Assembly: GCA_902524245.1 (NCBI GenBank) | Contig: CABZCN010000001.1 | Coordinates: forward strand, 248,001 to 312,000 | DNA length: 64,000 nt | Direction of reading: 5' to 3' | Source of the DNA: an uncultured Alphaproteobacteria bacterium | Lineage (GTDB): Bacteria > Pseudomonadota > Alphaproteobacteria > HIMB59 | Part shown: positions 8,529 through 16,501 of the stretch, in pieces | Numbering within the stretch: position 1 is the stretch's first letter | Layout: each line of letters starts with the position of its first letter | Notes under the pieces: generated by a model | The model's database searches: none | What the model was told of the DNA's origin: nothing | The model's input: only the letters and a program-made list of their open reading frames with translations | Program-made: the position numbers and the translations under genes

Positions 8529-8579
8529 TAAATAATTGTTATAATTATATTTTTAAATAATTTTGATATCTAACACTCA

Positions 8580-9401
8580 ATGATTGAAAACAAAGTAAAA
8601 GCTAAATGGCAAAAAAAAGAAGTGGTTGTTAATAGCTTTTTATCAATACCTAATACTTTTACTGCTGAAATTATGTCTGAGCAAGGTTATGACGCCCTTA
8701 CCATTGACTATCAACATGGGATGATTGGCTTTAGTGATTTATTTAAAATGTTGCAAAGTATTAGAAATAGTGGTGTCACTCCAATCTGTAGAGTTTCAGG
8801 ATTAGATCACGCAGTAATATCGAAAGTTATGGATGCAGGTGCTTTGGGTATCATTTGCCCAATGATTAATAATAAAGAGCAAGCACAAAAACTTGTTCAA
8901 GATTGTAAATATCCACCTGTAGGTATTAGAAGTTTTGGTCCGACGAGAGCTAACTTTTCCGTTAGTTCAAATTATTTTTATGAGTCAAATGAGGGAACGT
9001 TTTGTCTTGCCATGATAGAAACTCAAGAAGCATTTGATAATCTTGATGATATAGCATCCACTCCTGGTCTTGATGGCCTTTATATCGGGACAGCAGATTT
9101 AACAATAGGGCTGAACCAAGGAAATTTAACACCTGGGTTTGATCGAACAGAACCTGAAATGATTGAGTCTAAAAAGAAAATTTTAGATATTGCTCATAAA
9201 CATGGAAAAGTTGCATGTCTTCATTGTGGGACTCCAGAGTATGCTGCCAAGGCATCCGAATGGGGTTTTGATCTTGTAACAATTACAAATGATGTAAGGT
9301 TGTTATCTGGAGCAGCAGCCACTCATGTGAGAAAATTCAAAGAGCTTACTAATCAAAACTACGATGAGTCTGATAAAGATAATAATCCTAGCTCTTACTA
9401 G
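8580..9401 (+). CDS. HpcH/HpaI-family class II aldolase (2-keto-3-deoxy sugar-acid type)
   Basis: This 273-residue TIM-barrel enzyme belongs to the 2-dehydro-3-deoxyglucarate / 4-hydroxy-2-oxoheptanedioate aldolase family, which cleaves 2-keto-3-deoxy acids to pyruvate and an aldehyde with a divalent metal. Visible family motifs are YDALTIDYQHGMIGFSDL (residues about 39-56), GALGIICPMIN, PPVGIRSFGPTRANF, the metal-site glutamate in AMIETQEAFDNL, and GLYIGTADLTIGL. It follows iolG and ends eight bases from a convergent ATPase gene. In this setting it may take the place of the usual IolJ aldolase in a variant inositol or sugar-acid route; that is inference. Confidence 0.85.
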   Translation: MIENKVKAKWQKKEVVVNSFLSIPNTFTAEIMSEQGYDALTIDYQHGMIGFSDLFKMLQSIRNSGVTPICRVSGLDHAVISKVMDAGALGIICPMINNKEQAQKLVQDCKYPPVGIRSFGPTRANFSVSSNYFYESNEGTFCLAMIETQEAFDNLDDIASTPGLDGLYIGTADLTIGLNQGNLTPGFDRTEPEMIESKKKILDIAHKHGKVACLHCGTPEYAAKASEWGFDLVTITNDVRLLSGAAATHVRKFKELTNQNYDESDKDNNPSSY

Positions 9402-9409
9402 TAAAAATA

Positions 9410-10198
9410 TTATACAGCTTCAAGCTCTTTGGCCAAATCACCTATTTGAGCTCCGCCAGCCATTAAACGCTTAACATCATCTCCACCTAATTCTGATGAC
9501 TTTCCAGATCCTATTACTTCACCTAAGCTTAAGAATGTAAATCGATCAGCAATAAGTCTTGCGTGGATTTCATTGTGAGTAATCAAAATAATAGCTATAT
9601 TCCCTAATTGTTGGACTTTTTTAATAGTTTTTAAAACTTCCATTTGTTGTTTTTGCCCAAGTGCAGATGTAGGTTCATCCAAAATTAAAATCTTAGCACC
9701 AAAGTATATAGCTCTTGCAATAGCAAGTGTCTGTCTTTGACCACCTGACATAGTTCCAACTGGCTGAGTAGGATCTGAGATATTTATGCCAATTTTTCCC
9801 ATTTCAGTAATCGTAATTTCATCCATTTTTTTAAAATCTAATATTCCAAAAGGGCCAGGTCCTTTTTTTAATTCATTTCCCAAGAAAAAATTTCGTGTGA
9901 CAGAGGTCAAGGCATTAAGTGCCAGATCTTGATAGACAGTTCCGATACCTGCACTAGTTGCCTCTCTTGGAGAGCTAAATTTTACTTCACTTCCTCCAAC
10001 TTTAATAATTCCAGAAGTTGGCTGGTGAACTCCTGATAAAACTTTAATAAGAGTGGACTTTCCAGCACCGTTATCACCAAGTAATGCGTGAACTTCTCCT
10101 GGTAAGACATTTAAAGAGACACCATTTAAAGCTGTAAATGTTCCAAACTTTTTTACAAGATCTGTAATTTCTATAAATGGTGAATTATTGTTTTCCAT
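9410..10198 (-). CDS. Sugar ABC transporter ATPase of system 2, single ABC domain
   Basis: This 262-residue ATPase carries one nucleotide-binding domain, about half the size of RbsA-type enzymes, so the importer would use a homodimer. Walker A is GDNGAGKST (residues 41-49), the signature MSGGQRQ lies near 149-155 and Walker B ILILDEPTSALG follows. The C-terminal GEVIGSGKSSELGGDDVKRLMAGG resembles the FrcA branch of CUT2. It is last in the order binding protein, permease, ATPase, with two bases separating it from the permease stop. It ends convergently with the aldolase gene. Confidence 0.92.
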   Translation of the reverse strand: MENNNSPFIEITDLVKKFGTFTALNGVSLNVLPGEVHALLGDNGAGKSTLIKVLSGVHQPTSGIIKVGGSEVKFSSPREATSAGIGTVYQDLALNALTSVTRNFFLGNELKKGPGPFGILDFKKMDEITITEMGKIGINISDPTQPVGTMSGGQRQTLAIARAIYFGAKILILDEPTSALGQKQQMEVLKTIKKVQQLGNIAIILITHNEIHARLIADRFTFLSLGEVIGSGKSSELGGDDVKRLMAGGAQIGDLAKELEAV

Positions 10199-10200
10199 AA

Positions 10201-11784
10201 CTAAATACTACCCATAATTCGTTTTCTAATATTTTCGTTAGTCAAAGCAGAAGCTATGATTACTAACCCTAAGAATACTCTATAAAATGATCCGTCTATG
10301 CCTGGAATATAAAAGAATGCTTCTTTAGCAACACCAAATATAAATGCGCCTACAACAATACCGAGTATGGTGCCAAAACCTCCTGTTAAAACAACACCAC
10401 CAATCACAGCTGCAGCAATTGCCTCTAATTCTTTTAAATTACCTTTAGCCGCGTCTGCTGTATTAACTTCAAAAACTTGAGCGGTTGCAAAAATTGTTGC
10501 ACAAAAAGCAGAAAACATAAATAGAGATACTTTAACCTTATCTGTAGGTACACCATTTGCCTTGGCTGCACTCAGATTTCCACCAGTTGAGTAAATCCAG
10601 TTACCTGCTTGAGTTTTGCTCAGTACAATGTAACAAATAATCGCTAAAATTAGCCAAATCATGACGCAGGAATATAAACCAGAGGCAAACTGATTTCCAA
10701 AATTATTAGTGTTCCAGTCAATCGGGTAATAAAGCCAATCAAAAACAGGTTCTAAAATATCTCCACCAAAAAAATTCGCAACGGGGCGAGCAGTAATGAG
10801 AGAGTCAATGTAAACTCTTGCTATATCAACATCAGTAACTGTTTTTGGTACTACTGGATCGATTTGAAAGTTAGCAATTTTTTCTTGTATCATGCCAACC
10901 ATATAATCATTTCCACTTTGCTGAGCGTTTGCTAAAGCCTCTTGTAAAGGTTTAGTTCCTTTATCAAGCAAAATTTGTGTCTTGGCTTCGGCTACTCTTT
11001 GGTAAGTATATTCTAATCTATCTGTAATTGTTGCAACAGTATCAGCTGGTATATCTTTGGCTATAGCTACTAGATCAGCTTCCGGTAAAGCTTTTGCTTT
11101 TTCTCTTACCATTTCTCCATGGCCAGGAACATTTACAATATTTTTTATATCTGGAATCTCTGTGACAGTAGTCGCCCCTTTTGTCTGATCTGGTCTATGA
11201 TTAAAAGATCTTAGAGAAACTTCTGTTAATCCTCTGAGAAAAAATAAGCCCCCAAGTGTAACAATAAATGATGGCAAACCAGACTTCACAACAATAGTTC
11301 CTTGTAACCAACCAAAAAATAAAGTGAAGCATAAAGTTATAAAGATAGCTAAAATTGGAGAGACATCAGAGATGTGAAATAACGTGTAAAATTCAATATG
11401 AAAACCACCTTCGAAAGATATGTAAGGTATGATGACTGAAAAACCCCATCTTAAGATCATTGCCATGCAGGCACCAGCGAAACCAATCATTGATCCGATT
11501 GAAAGATCAAATTCTCCAGCGATTATTAATAAACCTGCTCCTATTGCAATTATACCTAATTGAGAAATAACTCTTAAAAAATTTCTAATACCAAGAGCAT
11601 TAAAACCCTCACCGGTAAAGGGGTTCCATGACATCTCCCCAGCTGGAATTGAAAAGTAGCCCAACATACCAAATAAAAGGAGCATCACTCCTATTGGACC
11701 GACTTCTGGTCTAGATATTAATGCTGTAAACCATGTCTTTTTTTGATGTCTATCTGACTCTTGTCTTTGAGTTGTAGCTGACAT
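10201..11784 (-). CDS. Sugar ABC transporter permease of system 2 with a large inserted loop domain
   Basis: This permease has 527 residues, against about 320-360 for ordinary RbsC-type proteins. The family signature reads AGEFDLSIGS (about 89-98), then LPSFIVTLGGLFFLRGL (170-186), and the normal C-terminal half resumes near 365 (AGNWIYSTGGNLSAAKANG, then VIGGVVLTGGFGT). Between them, residues about 196-335 are hydrophilic, charged and helix-prone. By comparison with RbsC topology this stretch sits in the periplasmic loop after the fourth or fifth helix, facing the binding protein. The adjacent ATPase and binding-protein genes show the system is complete. Role of the insert is unknown; docking or ligand gating is a guess. 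Confidence 0.9.
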   Translation of the reverse strand: MSATTQRQESDRHQKKTWFTALISRPEVGPIGVMLLLFGMLGYFSIPAGEMSWNPFTGEGFNALGIRNFLRVISQLGIIAIGAGLLIIAGEFDLSIGSMIGFAGACMAMILRWGFSVIIPYISFEGGFHIEFYTLFHISDVSPILAIFITLCFTLFFGWLQGTIVVKSGLPSFIVTLGGLFFLRGLTEVSLRSFNHRPDQTKGATTVTEIPDIKNIVNVPGHGEMVREKAKALPEADLVAIAKDIPADTVATITDRLEYTYQRVAEAKTQILLDKGTKPLQEALANAQQSGNDYMVGMIQEKIANFQIDPVVPKTVTDVDIARVYIDSLITARPVANFFGGDILEPVFDWLYYPIDWNTNNFGNQFASGLYSCVMIWLILAIICYIVLSKTQAGNWIYSTGGNLSAAKANGVPTDKVKVSLFMFSAFCATIFATAQVFEVNTADAAKGNLKELEAIAAAVIGGVVLTGGFGTILGIVVGAFIFGVAKEAFFYIPGIDGSFYRVFLGLVIIASALTNENIRKRIMGSI

Positions 11785-11819
11785 GATTAAATGTAAATAA
11801 ATACTCTCAGTAATTATTA

Positions 11820-11845
11820 AAAGTGGGCAATAAATTGCCCACTTT
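11820..11845 (-). promoter_or_regulatory. Intercistronic hairpin after the binding-protein gene of system 2
   Basis: A perfect 11-bp stem (11820-11830 with 11835-11845) has core GTGGGC/GCCCAC and loop TAAA. It lies 14 bases after the binding-protein stop and 35 bases before the permease start. On the transcribed strand the bases after the stem are TAATAATTACTGAG, not a poly-T tract. It matches the placement of the hairpins at 2763 and 23438 and probably limits expression of the membrane genes. Confidence 0.78.
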
Positions 11846-11859
11846 AAGATTAAATAAAA

Positions 11860-12762
11860 TTATCTATCAATACCTGCTAGTGCAGAAACTGATGATGCGT
11901 TTGACTTGTCAACAAATCCAGGTCCTGAAGGAATATTAGCACCTGGTAATAGTCCAGCACCGTTGTTGTACAGGTGAAGAACTACGATAGGCATATAACC
12001 TTGTAGACGTTGTTGTTGGTCGATTGTGTATGCAACTTTTCCTGAAGCGATTAAATCCATAACTTCTGGACTTAAGTCAAAACAAGAGTGGTGTACTGAC
12101 ATACCTAAATCATCAATAGCTTTTTGAACACCTGAACAAACGTGTGGTCCAACTGATAATACAGCATCGACGTCAGGGTTTGCTTGTAAACCAGCAGCAG
12201 CTCTTGTTGGGATTGAAGCAGGGTCATTAGAAGTGTCTACGTTAGTTGTTGGTAGAGCTTCTGCGTAACCGCCACATCTATCTGTAAGAGCAGTGTTGTA
12301 AGCTTCCTGAATCATGCAAAGTGCTTTAGTTGCACCTTCTGCTTTAGCTCTTTCACCAGCTTTTTGACCAGCAAGAAATTCAGGCTGACCAACGTGCATT
12401 AATGCGCCAAGAGAAGCTGAAGACTCTAAACCTGAGTTCATAGTAATAACTGGAATACCAGCAGCAACAGCATCTTTGATTGCTTGACCTAAAGCTTCTG
12501 GATCAGGAAGTGAAACTACCATACCATCAGGCTGAGTAGCAGCGGCAGCTGCAATTGACTTAGCCATGTCACCTAGGTCTCCAGATGGATTGAAAATGTA
12601 TTCAAAATCTGCACCTACGTGTCTAGCAGCATCTTCACCACCTTTTTGCACAACAGGCCAGAAAGGGTCTTTACCCTCACCGTGTGTAACCATTACAAAT
12701 CTCTCAGCAAAAGCAGAAAGAGATAGGAATGATACAAGAATTGTAAGAATTATTTTTTTCAT
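11860..12762 (-). CDS. Periplasmic sugar-binding protein of system 2
   Basis: This is a 300-residue exported PBP type-1 protein. The signal peptide is MKKIILTILVSFLSLSAFA, cleaved before ERF. The mature start RFVMVTHGEGKDPFWPVVQK resembles the RbsB/FrcB superfamily pattern. Two cysteines (CMIQEAY and DRCGG) and a later pair (HVCSG, HHSCF) could form disulphides. A strong AGGAGGA precedes the ATG. It heads the operon and is divergent, across 191 bp, from a TIM-barrel isomerase gene that may act on the imported sugar. Ligand unknown. Confidence 0.9.
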   Translation of the reverse strand: MKKIILTILVSFLSLSAFAERFVMVTHGEGKDPFWPVVQKGGEDAARHVGADFEYIFNPSGDLGDMAKSIAAAAATQPDGMVVSLPDPEALGQAIKDAVAAGIPVITMNSGLESSASLGALMHVGQPEFLAGQKAGERAKAEGATKALCMIQEAYNTALTDRCGGYAEALPTTNVDTSNDPASIPTRAAAGLQANPDVDAVLSVGPHVCSGVQKAIDDLGMSVHHSCFDLSPEVMDLIASGKVAYTIDQQQRLQGYMPIVVLHLYNNGAGLLPGANIPSGPGFVDKSNASSVSALAGIDR

Positions 12763-12842
12763 AAATTCCTCCTATGTTTATAAACGAATGCATATTAGTC
12801 AATTTTTGTGCTCAATTCCAAATAAATGTTGAAAAAAATCAT

Positions 12843-12896
12843 GCAAATAAGACATTTGCGACAAAAATATCATCTCAACTGTTCAATTCTTGAACA
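12843..12896. promoter_or_regulatory. Two palindromes in the 191-bp divergent region before the isomerase gene
   Basis: GCAAAT-N5-ATTTGC (12843-12859) and TGTTCAA-TTC-TTGAACA (12880-12896) are perfect inverted repeats. The second is flanked by CTCA and TGAG, extending its near-symmetry. They sit between the system-2 binding-protein gene and the isomerase gene and are good operator candidates. The half-sites differ from the ATTCA/TGAAT sites near iolG, so another regulator is expected. The rest of the gap shows only AT-rich promoter-like sequence. Confidence 0.45.
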
Positions 12897-12953
12897 ATGA
12901 GTTAATTAAAGTTATTGATAGCTAAAATAATTTAAATAATAGAAAATGTATTC

Positions 12954-13940
12954 ATGAAAAAACAAGAGTTTGGCGCAGGTATTTGGCATTTTGCCACCTA
13001 TCTAGATAGGTATGCAACAGATGGTTATGGCGAACCAAGAAGTGTACTTGATGCCATAGAACTTGCTGGACAAGTAAAAGACCTTTCATACGTAGATCTT
13101 AATTTTCCATACTTTGGAGGAAGTTACTCGAATGAGCAAATAAAAGAAGCTCTCGATAAAGCTAATTTAAAAGTGATTGGTATTACTCCTGAAATTTATA
13201 CAAGAGAATTCTCAAAGGGAGCGTTCACAAATCCTGATCCGGGTATTAGAAAAAGAGCGCATGAACTAATTACTCAAGCTTGCGAGGCTGTGAGATTTTT
13301 TAATGCCAAATATGTTAAGCTTTGGCCTGGACAGGATGGTTGGGACTATCCGTTTCAAGTTGACCATAAATCTTTATGGAAAAATTCGATGGATGGTGTG
13401 GGAAATTTAGCAAGTGAAAATAATGATTTAAATTTTGTAATAGAATATAAACCAAGAGAGCCAAGGGTAAAAATGAGCTATGACTCTGTTTCAAGAACTA
13501 TTCTTGGTATTGAAAAAATAGGTCTTCCTAATATCGGACTTCTTCTGGATTTTGGTCATGCTATTTATGGTGGAGAGTCAGCTGCTGACTCAGCTCAATT
13601 AGCTATTGATTATGGTAGGTTATTTGGAATGGATGTTAATGATAACTTTAGATCATGGGACGATGATCTTTTAGCTGGCAGTCTACACCCCATAGAGCTT
13701 TTTGAATTTTTTTATGTTCTAAGAAAAAATAATTGGGAGGGTGTTTGGCAACTGGATCAGTTTCCATTTAGAGAAGATAGTGTAGTAATGGCAAATATGG
13801 CTATAGATTTTTTAAAAGCTGTTGATAAAGCCCTAGATGATTTAGACATTGAAGCATTGACAAATGCTCAAGCAAATCATGATGCAATGGGTGCCTTGAA
13901 AGTTGCCCAAAAAGCTCTTTATAAACATTTAGCTAAATAA
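12954..13940 (+). CDS. Xylose-isomerase-like TIM-barrel protein, sugar isomerase/epimerase
   Basis: The 328-residue product looks like an AP-endonuclease-2/xylose-isomerase-like TIM barrel, which usually isomerises or epimerises ketoses at a divalent metal. Candidate metal ligands are in [11 protein letters not shown] (about 162-172), [13 protein letters not shown] (about 196-208), GMDVNDNF and [13 protein letters not shown]. Segments [11 protein letters not shown] and [17 protein letters not shown] are substrate-side loops. It is divergent from system 2, so it probably acts on that sugar. It meets an SDR gene 12 bases past its stop. The precise reaction cannot be assigned. Confidence 0.75.
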   Translation: MKKQEFGAGIWHFATYLDRYATDGYGEPRSVLDAIELAGQVKDLSYVDLNFPYFGGSYSNEQIKEALDKANLKVIGITPEIYTREFSKGAFTNPDPGIRKRAHELITQACEAVRFFNAKYVKLWPGQDGWDYPFQVDHKSLWKNSMDGVGNLASENNDLNFVIEYKPREPRVKMSYDSVSRTILGIEKIGLPNIGLLLDFGHAIYGGESAADSAQLAIDYGRLFGMDVNDNFRSWDDDLLAGSLHPIELFEFFYVLRKNNWEGVWQLDQFPFREDSVVMANMAIDFLKAVDKALDDLDIEALTNAQANHDAMGALKVAQKALYKHLAK

Positions 13941-13952
13941 GAAAAATCTTTG

Positions 13953-14732
13953 CTACCAGCAAGTAAAGCCGCCATCAACAACTAAGTCTATACCTGTACA
14001 AAATGAAGATGCCTCAGTTGCTAAAAATATTGCGGGACCAACAATCTCATCAGGATTAGCCATGCGGTTCATAGGAGTACCACTTTCAAAAAGCTTTACT
14101 TGATCAACCATTTCTGGTCTTAAATTCATGGGTGTTTTTGTATATCCTGGGCTAATTGAGTTTACTCTTATTCCATATTCAACCCAATCCATCGCCAGAC
14201 TTTTTGTCAAATGAATAACACCAGCTTTTGAGGAATTATAATGTACTTGTTTAAGCCCCCTATTAACAATTATTCCAGACATTGATGCAATGTTAATTAT
14301 TGAACCTTTTTTTCTCTTAATCATTGATTTAGCCTCTTCTTGGCAAGAATAGAAAACACCAGATAAGTTTATATCGAACATATTTTGCCACTGATCTTGT
14401 GACATCTCCTCAGCTGGATTTGCATTTGCAATACCAGCACAATTTATTGCAACCTCAATTGGACCAAGTTCTTTTTCGGTTTTAAAAATTGCTTCTGCAA
14501 TACTTTTTTTATCTCTTACGTCAACTATACTTTTAACAAAATTTTGATCTTTGATTTCACTTTCTTTTAAAATAGTTTCTGTTTCATTCATTCCTTCTTC
14601 ATTTTGATCACATATCGAGACATTAGCCCCACTGTTATAAAAACCATTTGCAAGACTCTGGCCAATACCTCTCCCACCGCCAGTAATGAAAACAACTTTG
14701 TCTTTTAAATTAAATAAAGCTTTAAAATCCAA
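13953..14732 (-). CDS. SDR-family polyol/sugar dehydrogenase of system 3
   Basis: This is a 259-residue classical SDR. Motifs are TGGGRGIG (residues about 17-24), NCAGIAN near 96, the catalytic serine in IASMSGIIV, YNSSK near 165 and SPGYTKTPMN. The ending FCTGIDLVVDGGFTCW is typical of polyol dehydrogenases such as D-threitol or D-arabinitol enzymes. It is the last gene of the system-3 transporter operon, six bases after the permease. It would oxidise the imported polyol or its product. The substrate is inferred only from context. Confidence 0.83.
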   Translation of the reverse strand: MDFKALFNLKDKVVFITGGGRGIGQSLANGFYNSGANVSICDQNEEGMNETETILKESEIKDQNFVKSIVDVRDKKSIAEAIFKTEKELGPIEVAINCAGIANANPAEEMSQDQWQNMFDINLSGVFYSCQEEAKSMIKRKKGSIINIASMSGIIVNRGLKQVHYNSSKAGVIHLTKSLAMDWVEYGIRVNSISPGYTKTPMNLRPEMVDQVKLFESGTPMNRMANPDEIVGPAIFLATEASSFCTGIDLVVDGGFTCW

Positions 14733-14738
14733 ATATGA

Positions 14739-15695
14739 TTATCTTTCTTTTTTCTTGAAGGTATCTAAGGCGACAGCAAACACAATAACTGCACCAATGA
14801 CAACTCCTTGAACGAATGGAGAGAATCCTAGAAGGTTAAGACCATTTCTTAAAACACCTATGATAAAAACACCAACAATTGTTCCAGCAATACCTCCTAC
14901 TCCACCGTTTAGACTGGCCCCACCAATTACGACTGCTGCAATGACATCAAGCTCATATGTAAATCCTGCTTGAGGGACACACGTATTTAACCTGGCAGTA
15001 AGTAAAATACCAGCTATTCCACTTAGAAAACCTGAAATTGTATAAACAACAACTGTTGTTCCCTTAACATTTATACCAGATAATCTTGCTACTTCTGGAT
15101 TACCTCCAATTGCATAGAGATTTCTTCCTTCTTTTCTATATTTTAGTAAAAACCAACATAATATTGTTAAAAAAATAAATACTAACATTGTTACAGGAAT
15201 GAAACCAAAGTGTCTTACAACAGATAAGTTAGTAAGCCATTCTGGGAAACCATAAATTTGCTTTCCATCAGTAAAGATATTAGCCAAGCCTCGAGCAGCA
15301 GAAAGCATAGCCAAAGTGGCTATAAATGCGGGGAGTTTCAAATATGAGACAAGAAGACCGTTAATTAATCCAGCAATTGAACCTATGAATATCCCAATTA
15401 GGCATGCATAATGTAAAGGGACACCAAAGGCATCCCAAACCCAACCAGTTACCATCATTGATAATGCAAGAATAGAACCTACCGATAGATCAATTCCTCC
15501 GATTATAATCACTGCCGTCATACCGAGGGCCATAATTCCCAAAACCGTTACTTGGTCCAGTATGTTAATAAAATTTCTAGCAGAAAAGAAATAGGGCGAA
15601 GCTAGGGAAAAAAATATTGTTAAAACAATTAAACCCAAAAATGTTCCTTGGGTGCCTCTAAAAACTCTCTTTGTAAAATTAATAATATTTTCCAT
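14739..15695 (-). CDS. CUT2 sugar/polyol ABC transporter permease of system 3
   Basis: This 318-residue RbsC-type permease is of standard length. It has the full signature GGIDLSVGS (66-74), LKLPAFIATLAMLSAARGLA, AIGGNPEVARLSGINV and the C-terminal VIGGASLNGGVGGIAGT. About eight to ten transmembrane helices are expected. It sits between two dehydrogenase genes, 20 bases after one and six bases before the other. The transporter and its enzymes are therefore one transcription unit. Confidence 0.93.
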   Translation of the reverse strand: MENIINFTKRVFRGTQGTFLGLIVLTIFFSLASPYFFSARNFINILDQVTVLGIMALGMTAVIIIGGIDLSVGSILALSMMVTGWVWDAFGVPLHYACLIGIFIGSIAGLINGLLVSYLKLPAFIATLAMLSAARGLANIFTDGKQIYGFPEWLTNLSVVRHFGFIPVTMLVFIFLTILCWFLLKYRKEGRNLYAIGGNPEVARLSGINVKGTTVVVYTISGFLSGIAGILLTARLNTCVPQAGFTYELDVIAAVVIGGASLNGGVGGIAGTIVGVFIIGVLRNGLNLLGFSPFVQGVVIGAVIVFAVALDTFKKKER

Positions 15696-15715
15696 TTTAT
15701 TAAATCCTTATTGAT

Positions 15716-16501
15716 TTAGGACATTATTAATCCTCCATCAACATTTATAGTTTGACCAGTTATATAGTTAGCGTCATCAGATGCTAAAAAAGATACTAAT
15801 GCAGCTACGTCTTGTCCAGTTCCAACTCTTTTCATAGGAACATTCTGCTGAACCCAACTATTCATGAGCTCACCTTTTTTATAACCTCCTAAAATTTCTC
15901 CCCATTTGGAGTCGTTGTACGCCCACATGTCAGTATCTATTATACCTGGGCAAATTGCATTTATGTTTATACTTTCTGTTGCGACTTCTTTTGCTAAACT
16001 TTGGGTGAGGCCCATAACTCCAAATTTACTAGCTGCATAGTGAGGTGTATATATAAAGCCATCTCTTGCTTGACCAGAAGCCATATTAATTATGCTTCCT
16101 CCCTTTTTACTTTTCCTCATCTTCATAATCGCTTGCTGGCAGCAAAGAAAAACACCTTTTGTGTTAACATCTAAATTAAAATCCCATTCCTTTTCAGTTA
16201 AATCCTCAATTTTTGCAATTGTGATTACACCAGCATTATGAACAGATATATTTACCTCTCCATATTTTTTTTCTGCGAAATCGAATAGCTCCCTTACATT
16301 TGATTTATCAACTACGTCCGCTTCAAAAGATGAAGCCTCATAACCCATGTCTTTAAACTGTTTGCAAGTATCATTTACAAGAGCCTCATTGGATGAAAGA
16401 ACAACATTAGCTTTTTCTTTTGCAAACCTTAATGCTATTTCTTTACCAATACCTCTACCAGATCCAGTAATAATTACTGTTTTTCCCTCAAATCTTTGCA
16501 T
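15716..16501 (-). CDS. SDR-family polyol dehydrogenase lying between ATPase and permease genes of system 3
   Basis: This is a 261-residue classical SDR resembling sorbitol/galactitol-type dehydrogenases. Motifs are TGSGRGIG (residues about 12-19), NAGVITI near 90, MASGQARDG, YAASK near 156 and CPGIIDTDMW. The ending YITGQTINVDGGLIMS is canonical. Its ATG overlaps the ATPase stop (TAATG, 16499-16503), so it is translated together with the transporter. Placement inside the transporter gene order makes a link to the imported substrate likely. The identity of the polyol is not known. Confidence 0.85.
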   Translation of the reverse strand: MQRFEGKTVIITGSGRGIGKEIALRFAKEKANVVLSSNEALVNDTCKQFKDMGYEASSFEADVVDKSNVRELFDFAEKKYGEVNISVHNAGVITIAKIEDLTEKEWDFNLDVNTKGVFLCCQQAIMKMRKSKKGGSIINMASGQARDGFIYTPHYAASKFGVMGLTQSLAKEVATESININAICPGIIDTDMWAYNDSKWGEILGGYKKGELMNSWVQQNVPMKRVGTGQDVAALVSFLASDDANYITGQTINVDGGLIMS

